Part shown: one piece after another, positions 1-4,823 of the stretch
Layout of the letters: each line of letters starts with the position of its first letter
Position numbering within the stretch: the first letter of the stretch is position 1
Program-made: the position numbers and the translations under genes
Notes under the pieces: generated by a model
What the model was told of the DNA's origin: nothing
The model's database searches: none
Seen by the model: the letters and a program-made list of their open reading frames with translations, nothing else
Assembly (NCBI GenBank): GCA_019310745.1
Contig: JAFDDS010000023.1
Span: forward strand, 1-7,665
Source of the DNA: Deltaproteobacteria bacterium
GTDB taxonomy: Bacteria > Desulfobacterota > DSM-4660 > Desulfatiglandales > B25-G16
Reading direction: 5' to 3'
DNA length: 7,665 nt

Positions 1-1650
1 GTCTTTTCGTGTCATGGCAAAGGTCGCAGAGGTATCAGTAATGATGCGATTGATACTGATCGGTGTTACCTCATAGCGCCCTCCACGTGCATAGCCAAGG
101 AGCTGGCTGGTGAGCTTTGAGCCACTCTGAACTGATTTTTCAATGGTGGTGAGTCGTTCATAGTGGGGATGATTGGTATCGGTATCTAAGAGCATCAAGG
201 AGGTATTTCCCTGGATCGACATCAGGAGGTTATTGAAGTTATGGGCAATGCCTCCTGCCAGGGTACCAATGGCCTCCATCTTTTGTGCCTGGATGAGTTG
301 GGCCTCAAGGTTCTTTTTTTCTGTGATGTCTCGAATAATCCCTTGGTATCCTATGATGCTTCCGTCATCTGCAGTGCGGATATTTGCAGTAATCAGACAA
401 TTTATTTCTTTTTTATCTTTTTTGCGGAGTGTTACTTCAAAGTCCCTCACGAAACCTGTCTTTTCTATTTCTTGTTGAAACCTGGATCGGTCTTTGGGAT
501 TAGCATACATATCCTGTGCTTTCAGATTTATTATTTCTTCTTTTGTGTAGCCAAAAAGATCTAAAAAAGATTGGTTAATATAGAAGTACTTCCCTTGTCT
601 TGTGGTAATGTAGATTGAATCTGTAGACTGTTCAGAGAGGGTACGGTATTTTAATTCGTTCTCCTTAAGGGCTTCCTCTGCCTTTCTACGTGAGGTGATA
701 TCACGAATAACGCCACGAAACCCAACTGGTGCACCTGCAGGATCCCGCATCAGGGAGGTGGACATCTCAAGGACGATTGTCTTCCCATCTTTTAAAATAA
801 TTTCATAGTCCATTATACGTAAGGGCTTTCCTGTCCGATAAACTTGATTGAATATTTGGTACATTTTTTTTGCTGTTTCCGAAGTGGTATACTCACGGTT
901 GTTTATACCCAATAGCTCATCACGGGTGTAGCCAGTTATTTTACACAATGAGTCATTAAAAAAGGTGAGATTCCCTACGAGGTCAACCTCAAAGTAGCCC
1001 TCTTCAATGCTCTCAAGAATGGTACGGTATTTCTCCTCGCTCTCCCTCAGTGTCTCCTCAGCCTGCTTGCGCACCTTTACTTCATGCTTCAATTGCTCAT
1101 TTGCCCTGGCAAGTTCTCTTGTTCGTTTCTCGACCTGTGTTTCTAACTCATCGCGTGCTCTTTGCAATGCTTTGTCCGCTCGCACACGATCGGTAATGTC
1201 AAAAATTACCCCATTCCATAAAATCTCCCCATCTGGCAATAAATGAGGGGTGGAAGTAGCATGCATCCATCTTATTTCTCCAGTCGTGGTCTTTATTCTA
1301 AATTCTTTTAACCATGTTTTCATGGTTTGCGCTGATTCAACGATTGACTTATTTACTGAGTCCAGATCTTCTTTAATAATTGTATTAAATAAGGTGTATG
1401 AGTCTGCCATGATCTCCTGAGCAGAGATGTCAAGGATTGAAGCTGCACTTTCACTCATATAGGGTGATGCATAGGATCCATCTTTTTTGAGTATGAATTG
1501 ATAGACAACTCCAGGAATGTTGGACGCAATTTCCCAATATTTCTCCTCACTCTCACGCAGCGCCTCCTCTACCTGTTTGCGCTCAACAGCTTCCTTTTCT
1601 AAGGCCTTAATCTTTTGTTCCAATTCTCCGTAGGTTGGTTTCTTCATCAT
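1..1650 (-). CDS. Multi-PAS sensor histidine kinase, C-terminus beyond the window
   Basis: A cytosolic two-component sensor kinase that would autophosphorylate on a histidine in response to signals sensed by its PAS domains; the signal is unknown. The frame is open for 550 codons to the window edge with no stop. Order: a short charged coiled coil (about residues 8-38), PAS 1 (about 39-153), a long coiled coil (about 155-205), PAS 2 (about 206-320), PAS 3 (about 335-443), then the HisKA dimerisation domain with H-box GGIAHNFNNLL and His470 at positions 241-243. Each PAS is preceded by a similar linker (LRESEEKYR-like) and the PAS units end in DIT, the usual PAC ending. I see no transmembrane segment or signal peptide. 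The catalytic ATPase domain, and possibly a receiver domain, must lie beyond position 1. The start is the first of two tandem ATGs, 7 bases from GGAGGG (1658-1663). The H-box has Asn where many relatives have Asp after His. Family assignment is firm; ligand and output are not known. Confidence 0.94.
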   Translation of the reverse strand, partial: MMKKPTYGELEQKIKALEKEAVERKQVEEALRESEEKYWEIASNIPGVVYQFILKKDGSYASPYMSESAASILDISAQEIMADSYTLFNTIIKEDLDSVNKSIVESAQTMKTWLKEFRIKTTTGEIRWMHATSTPHLLPDGEILWNGVIFDITDRVRADKALQRARDELETQVEKRTRELARANEQLKHEVKVRKQAEETLRESEEKYRTILESIEEGYFEVDLVGNLTFFNDSLCKITGYTRDELLGINNREYTTSETAKKMYQIFNQVYRTGKPLRIMDYEIILKDGKTIVLEMSTSLMRDPAGAPVGFRGVIRDITSRRKAEEALKENELKYRTLSEQSTDSIYITTRQGKYFYINQSFLDLFGYTKEEIINLKAQDMYANPKDRSRFQQEIEKTGFVRDFEVTLRKKDKKEINCLITANIRTADDGSIIGYQGIIRDITEKKNLEAQLIQAQKMEAIGTLAGGIAHNFNNLLMSIQGNTSLMLLDTDTNHPHYERLTTIEKSVQSGSKLTSQLLGYARGGRYEVTPISINRIITDTSATFAMTRKD

Positions 1651-1760
1651 TAGAGAACCCTCCAATTGCTCTTACAATAAAAAGTCCATACATGATTTTC
1701 TTTGATAATGTGTATTAATTTTTCTAATCTCATACATGCTTTCTTCATGTTTTTAGCCAT
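1650..1760 (-). CDS. Possible 36-aa leader peptide overlapping the kinase start
   Basis: A small frame begins with ATG at 1760 and ends with TAA at 1652-1650, so that its stop and the kinase ATG share one base (TAATG). This arrangement is typical of translational coupling. The predicted peptide starts MAKNMKKACMRLEK, is basic and partly amphipathic, and ends in an aromatic-rich stretch (HVWTFYCKSNW). A weak AAGAGA sits 5 bases ahead of its ATG. I recognise no family. The kinase has its own strong ribosome binding site, so coupling is not required and the overlap may be chance in a short intergenic frame. The alternative is plain 5' untranslated leader. Confidence 0.25.
   Translation of the reverse strand: MAKNMKKACMRLEKLIHIIKENHVWTFYCKSNWRVL
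1658..1663 (-). promoter_or_regulatory. Strong ribosome binding site of the PAS kinase
   Basis: GGAGGG read on the minus strand lies 7 bases before the ATG at 1650 and 10 before the second ATG at 1647. Both spacings are workable; the first is nearer the ideal, which is why it was chosen. The site lies inside the possible 36-codon leader ORF. Confidence 0.7.
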
Positions 1761-1806
1761 GTTTCTCTTGGCGTGTTGTTATCAAAAAAGATTGTATGTC
1801 AATTGA

Positions 1807-2055
1807 CTATAAGTTTTCATCAACTGTTTCCCAATAAGGCATATTCTTCAATATGGAGCATATTATTTGAGGTACCATGTTTTCAGGATTTTGCCAGATT
1901 CGTTCAATGAATTCTCTCCAATTTTACGATGGATTACGTATGATATGTAAAACATCAACAACTTTTTGCCTTTCTGTTTGTCTGTGTCCTGTTGCTGGTC
2001 GCCTTAGATCAAAGGGCATCTTACCCCATCCAGGGCAGGTGATATAGCTACTCGC
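1807..2055 (-). pseudogene. Decayed reading frame of unknown family, broken by one in-frame stop
   Basis: One minus-strand frame runs open for 43 codons from 2055, meets TAA at 1926-1924, then continues open for 38 more codons to TAG at 1809-1807. The first part contains CPGWGKMPFDLRRP and TGHRQTERQKVVDVLHIIRN; the second NWREFIERIW and ILKNMPYWETVDENL. The composition looks protein-like (tryptophans, balanced charges) rather than random. The first part overlaps repeat copy A, whose differences from copy B include four synonymous changes out of seven, consistent with past coding. I do not recognise the family. It may be a gene end or a mobile-element remnant; non-coding sequence open by chance is the main alternative. 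Confidence 0.3.
1949..2011. repeat. 63-bp direct repeat, copy A
   Basis: It matches 2902-2964 in the same orientation at 56 of 63 positions by hand count, without gaps. The shared core is CTTTTTGCCTTTCTGTTTG. Six of the seven differences are transitions. The two copies lie either side of the minus-strand methyltransferase gene, 953 bases apart. Confidence 0.85.
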
Positions 2056-2184
2056 TCAGGGGCAAAAAGGCTTCTTTTAACCCATTTTCTCGTTTTCCCG
2101 CAATAGGCTTTCTCCCCGCTGTCACACTTTGTTCGCAGTCCCTGAATACGCCTGCCTGATGTCGGGCCGGCCAATACTCCAATT

Positions 2185-2196
2185 GGGACGCATCCC
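2185..2196. repeat. Short REP-like palindrome
   Basis: GGGACGCATCCC forms a 4-bp GGGA/TCCC stem around CGCA, embedded in a local G+C-rich patch next to a GGCCGGCC palindrome (2165-2172). A related GGGAC-containing hairpin lies 70 bases away at the end of the methyltransferase gene. GGGAC-type short palindromes recur as dispersed intergenic repeats in many genomes, so this may be a solitary REP-like unit. One short copy cannot prove it. Confidence 0.35.
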
Positions 2197-2234
2197 CTAA
2201 GTTCTCTTCGGATTGCCTAAAACATAAATTGGAA

Positions 2235-2834
2235 TCAATATAATGAAAATAAAGCAGGGACAGCTCCTGATTGCTGGATACCTTCTATCAACTCTAATAA
2301 CCCAATCATCCAAATAAAGAAAAATGACCTGATCAATGCTCTTGTAAATACTTTAGTACTTACAGTACATTCTTCCGGCATGTTGAATAATGAAAATTTC
2401 GGAAAAAATTTTGGGGTGCGTTGAGAATAACTCTGGAACTCTTTTCCAAAAGTTTTACTCAGACTCTTTTCCTCATGGTTCATTAGCAGAGGATAAAATA
2501 ATATAAAGCCTATAAGAATAATTACAGGTATAGTAAGAGTTTCTGTTGCCAAGCCAATACCTAATCCGCCCAGCAAACTAAAAAAATATAAAGGATGGCG
2601 ACAGATTGAGTACGGGCCTGATTGTATAAGAATGCGATCCTTATAGCCAGAGATGTATAGAGCACACCATATACGACCAATGGTTCCAATGCCTACCAAT
2701 GTTATGCCACAAATGAAAATAATATCCGCTATCACTGGGATATCTTCCAAATTTTTATGGGAGAAGAGGATCAATAATAATAATATAGTCCCTAAGAATT
2801 GAGTTATTTTTATTCTATATTTAATAAAAAACAT
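2235..2834 (-). CDS. Membrane methyltransferase, ICMT/phospholipid methyltransferase family
   Basis: A 199-aa integral membrane protein of the isoprenylcysteine carboxyl methyltransferase / phosphatidylethanolamine N-methyltransferase type, which uses S-adenosylmethionine to methylate lipids or lipidated groups; the substrate here is unknown. Hydrophobic segments lie at about 10-26, 34-54, 84-97, 101-117 and 168-186. The family core is visible: GPYSICRHPLY (73-83), then YP (114-115), the glutamate pair E121-E122 followed by L125 and F129, and TP (140-141). The start ATG has GAGGAG (2840-2845) 5 bases upstream. It is homologous to the gene at 3493, which points the other way. A perfect palindrome sits 36 bases upstream, a likely regulatory site. 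The last dozen residues (QSGAVPALFSLY) are encoded by a REP-like hairpin sequence and may be an acquired tail. Direct repeats flank the gene. Confidence 0.87.
   Translation of the reverse strand: MFFIKYRIKITQFLGTILLLLILFSHKNLEDIPVIADIIFICGITLVGIGTIGRIWCALYISGYKDRILIQSGPYSICRHPLYFFSLLGGLGIGLATETLTIPVIILIGFILFYPLLMNHEEKSLSKTFGKEFQSYSQRTPKFFPKFSLFNMPEECTVSTKVFTRALIRSFFFIWMIGLLELIEGIQQSGAVPALFSLY
2255..2269. repeat. REP-like hairpin inside the methyltransferase 3' end
   Basis: CAGGGACAGCTCCTG pairs CAGG with CCTG around a short loop, with a further G-T pair. It lies within the last coding stretch, where the minus strand encodes SGAVPA. The composition differs from the AT-rich sequence around it. 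It resembles GGGACAGCTCC-type dispersed repeats, and if so the protein's C-terminal tail comes from the repeat. This is inference from pattern alone. Confidence 0.35.
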
Positions 2835-2870
2835 TCTCGCTCCTCTAAATTATTAGGTTCTTACGGAGTT

Positions 2871-2895
2871 ATTCTGAGAGATAATCTCTCAGAAT
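2871..2895. promoter_or_regulatory. Perfect 25-bp palindrome, candidate operator
   Basis: The arms ATTCTGAGAGAT and ATCTCTCAGAAT are exact reverse complements with a single A (2883) between them. It lies 36 bases upstream of the minus-strand methyltransferase ATG, where a dimeric repressor or activator would act. A one-base centre suits a DNA dyad better than an RNA hairpin loop, and there is no T-run directly after it, so a terminator is less likely. Which protein binds it is unknown; no regulator gene is in view. Confidence 0.55.
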
Positions 2896-2901
2896 CTAGA
2901 A

Positions 2902-2964
2902 AAAACATCAACTACTTTTTGCCTTTCTGTTTGTCTGTATCCTGTTACCGGTTGTCTCAGATCA
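2902..2964. repeat. 63-bp direct repeat, copy B
   Basis: Same orientation as 1949-2011, 56 of 63 identical. On the minus strand it reads through a frame containing TGYRQTERQKVVDV, ended by TGA just before the palindrome; this frame is in the same register as that of copy A. It lies upstream of the methyltransferase start, whereas copy A lies downstream of its stop. Confidence 0.85.
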
Positions 2965-3258
2965 TAATTGGCGCATAAGACTCCTAAGGGAAAATCTTGC
3001 ATATTATAATTCTGCACATTTGTAAATTTGGACTTTTGTTCTTTTTTTAATTATCCGCATTGCAATCTATTGATGGTATTGGTGGTGCATAGTTTTTTCG
3101 GCTCTTCCTGCACCTGCGATGCTATTGGAATGGTCAATTCTTTAGAATTATCCCTTATTGTATTATAGTGTAGATACAAATTTTATTTATTTGAAAAGAT
3201 AATAGTGTTTTATCAAAATATTTTAAGGATGTCTCATTCTGAATCTCTGGAGGGCATT

Positions 3259-3312
3259 ATGAAAGCTCTTAACATGAAAGGGATTCTTCTTGCTCCGGAT
3301 AGATGGCTTTGA
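3259..3312 (+). CDS. Possible 17-aa peptide with a strong ribosome binding site
   Basis: ATG at 3259 is preceded by GGAGGG (3249-3254) at 4 bases and opens a 17-codon frame (MKALNMKGILLAPDRWL) ending in TGA. An in-frame ATG at 3229 would give 27 residues. The ribosome binding site is better than expected by chance in this AT-rich stretch. It could be a leader peptide, the start of a decayed gene, or a coincidence. It ends 180 bases before the second methyltransferase, so direct coupling is unlikely. No family recognised. Confidence 0.25.
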   Translation: MKALNMKGILLAPDRWL

Positions 3313-3492
3313 GAGTGACAATCTGAATATCCAAAGCAGGAGGCCCTCCTTGACACACGATCGACTTTATCCTATATTGCCTTTCTCTGAAAAGAAAGTT
3401 TTTCTGACTATCATGTAAATTAGTATTCGTTACGACTCTGTGGGGGGTAATAGAATTATGCACATACAATTTATTCAAAAGGAGCTCAATCA

Positions 3493-4065
3493 ATGGCAAT
3501 AGCTTTCGGGGTGCAGCGATTTTTTCATGATATTAGGTATCATCGGGAACGCTACCGCCAATTCATTGGCATCTCCTTTGTCATTCTTGTCAGTGTTGTA
3601 GGCAAACCGAATGAACTGTTGTTTTTTGCTGGTGGAGTACTGGTTTTCCTGGGTATAGCAGTGCGACTATGGTCATCAGGACATATTAAAAAGAACAAAG
3701 CCCTTGCTACTGATGGGCCTTATGCCTTTGTCAGGCATCCTCTCTATGTGGGCAATATCACGTTGGGATTTGGTTTCGCCTGTGCCTCCAGCTTATGGTG
3801 GAGCTTCCCCCTGTTGATACTTATCTTGCTTGTTTTTTATCCTCATGCCATCCATCGAGAAGATGAAAATCTTCATCGCATGTTTAAAAAGGATTGGGAG
3901 CAATGGCGTAAAGAAACACCGGCGCTTATTCCACGCATTAGTGGTTATCGGGAAGCACAAGGCGGAAGGTGGTCGTTCATGCAAAGCCTGCGACAAAACG
4001 GAGAGCCCATTATTGCCTTGTTTCTACTATTTTGGCTTTTCTTCCTTTCACTTGATCTGCATTAA
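3493..4065 (+). CDS. Membrane methyltransferase, ICMT/phospholipid methyltransferase family (second paralogue)
   Basis: A 190-aa integral membrane protein of the same S-adenosylmethionine-dependent family as the gene at 2235-2834; substrate unknown. Hydrophobic segments lie at about 23-38, 41-58, 86-100, 102-118 and 171-187. Family core: GPYAFVRHPLY (75-85), YP (116-117), the acidic run EDE (123-125) with L127 and F131, then TP (142-143). The core aligns without gaps to the other paralogue, with about 22 of 76 residues identical by hand count, so they are old paralogues and not a recent duplication. The ATG has AAGGAG ending 8 bases upstream. The small kinase gene follows after 17 bases on the same strand, so the two are probably co-transcribed. 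Acting on a membrane lipid fits both the fold and the neighbours but is not shown. Confidence 0.89.
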   Translation: MAIAFGVQRFFHDIRYHRERYRQFIGISFVILVSVVGKPNELLFFAGGVLVFLGIAVRLWSSGHIKKNKALATDGPYAFVRHPLYVGNITLGFGFACASSLWWSFPLLILILLVFYPHAIHREDENLHRMFKKDWEQWRKETPALIPRISGYREAQGGRWSFMQSLRQNGEPIIALFLLFWLFFLSLDLH

Positions 4066-4082
4066 ATCTTCCGGTTGAACCG

Positions 4083-4775
4083 ATGTGTAGAGATATAAAT
4101 AACATTGCAGAAAACGAGCTCCTTGAGTGGATCAAGAGAAGCATTAAAACCAGAACGAACATTTTTAGCTGCGGTTACCAGGGCAATGTCTATCTATATG
4201 AAGGCAAAGGCCGGCGTCTCATTATTAAGGCTCCTATTGGATGGGGATTAGGCAGAATCATCCGCCGGGCGATGTTACGCAATGAGTACAGGGTGTATTC
4301 CAGGATATCTGGAGTGACTGGCGTACCGCGCTGTTACGGCTTTCTCGATAGGCGTTACTTGGTGCTCGAATTCATTGATGCGATTCCGAGATATAGGGCT
4401 CGGATTACAGACCGTGACATGTTCTTCGAATCTCTCTTGCAATTGATAAAGGATCTACACAAGACGGGTGTGGCGCATACTGACCTAAAGAAAAAGGACA
4501 ACCTTCTTGTCGTAGAAGGACATATTCCCCGTGTTATCGACTTTGGTGTGGCTGTTATCAGGAAATCGGGTTTTGCACCTCTCAATCACTATCTTTATAA
4601 TCTTGCAAAGAAATTTGATTTCAATGCCTGGGTAAAGCTGAAATATGATGGCAGGTATGAAAAAATGATTGCGGAGGATAAAAAATACTTCGACAGAACA
4701 GTCATTGAAAAGGTATCGCGCTGGAGCAAGGACAGGTACCTGGAAATTAAAAAAGCCCTTAAAGGCAAGCGATAA
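4083..4775 (+). CDS. Minimal protein-kinase-fold protein, LPS-core/RIO-like kinase
   Basis: A 230-aa soluble kinase-fold protein. Visible motifs: a glycine-rich loop (GYQGNVY, 31-37), the ATP-anchoring lysine K49 (IIKAP), a candidate helix-C glutamate E68, the catalytic loop HTDLKKKDN (132-140) with Asp134 and Asn140, and the metal-binding DFG (153-155). All catalytic residues are present, so it should be active. Only about 75 residues follow DFG and there is no APE motif, so the C-lobe is much smaller than in a Ser/Thr kinase. This shape matches RIO-like and Kdo/WaaP-type kinases that phosphorylate LPS core sugars; a protein substrate remains possible. The C-terminus is very basic, which suits a membrane-surface location. 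It starts 17 bases after the methyltransferase stop with no clear Shine-Dalgarno, so translation may depend on coupling. Confidence 0.85.
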   Translation: MCRDINNIAENELLEWIKRSIKTRTNIFSCGYQGNVYLYEGKGRRLIIKAPIGWGLGRIIRRAMLRNEYRVYSRISGVTGVPRCYGFLDRRYLVLEFIDAIPRYRARITDRDMFFESLLQLIKDLHKTGVAHTDLKKKDNLLVVEGHIPRVIDFGVAVIRKSGFAPLNHYLYNLAKKFDFNAWVKLKYDGRYEKMIAEDKKYFDRTVIEKVSRWSKDRYLEIKKALKGKR

Positions 4776-4823
4776 CAATGCCAATCATTGAAGCATGGGG
4801 ATAATTATTAAGCACAGCGGGAA

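Larger units (their letters stand above)
1664..2234. other. Gene-poor region between the PAS kinase and the first methyltransferase
   Basis: About 570 bases with no full-length gene. It holds the possible leader ORF next to the kinase, a TTGACA hexamer on the minus strand (near 1797-1802) without a convincing -10 partner, a decayed reading frame at 1807-2055, copy A of the 63-bp direct repeat, and a short REP-like palindrome near 2185-2196. The part from about 2040 to 2200 is visibly richer in G+C than the AT-rich parts around it, suggesting mixed origin. No intrinsic terminator with a U-run was seen after the methyltransferase. Confidence 0.6.
2835..3492. other. Divergent intergenic region between the two methyltransferases
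   Basis: About 660 mostly AT-rich bases separating divergently read genes, so promoters for both should lie here. It contains the 25-bp palindrome (2871-2895), repeat copy B (2902-2964), a small AATTCT/AGAATT dyad (3136-3149), a short ORF with a good ribosome binding site (3259-3312) and a 13-bp AGGAGG-C-CCTCCT dyad (3338-3350). From about 3269 to 3499 the minus strand is open for 76 codons from a TTG, without a ribosome binding site. I could not assign convincing -35/-10 pairs. Confidence 0.6.

Noticed and set aside
173..564. Plus-strand frames of about 100 codons at the left end
   Set aside because: They are antisense to the PAS kinase, whose minus-strand frame shows clear domains throughout.
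1797..1802. TTGACA as a -35 box for the PAS kinase
   Set aside because: No recognisable -10 hexamer at 16-18 bases downstream.
2040..2200. Structured RNA or group II intron fragment in the G+C-rich patch
   Set aside because: Some GGGGAGAAAGCC-like segments are suggestive, but I could not find a domain V hairpin or any consistent fold.
3269..3499. 76-codon minus-strand frame in the divergent region
   Set aside because: It begins with TTG inside the start of the second methyltransferase, has no ribosome binding site, and matches no family I recognise. Kept only as a note on the region.
4355..4784. Minus-strand frames across the kinase gene
   Set aside because: They are antisense shadows of a frame with complete kinase motifs.
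4776..4823. Bidirectional terminator between the convergent kinase and ABC genes
   Set aside because: Only a 5-bp CAATG/CATTG pairing is visible and there is no T-run; not enough to call a terminator.
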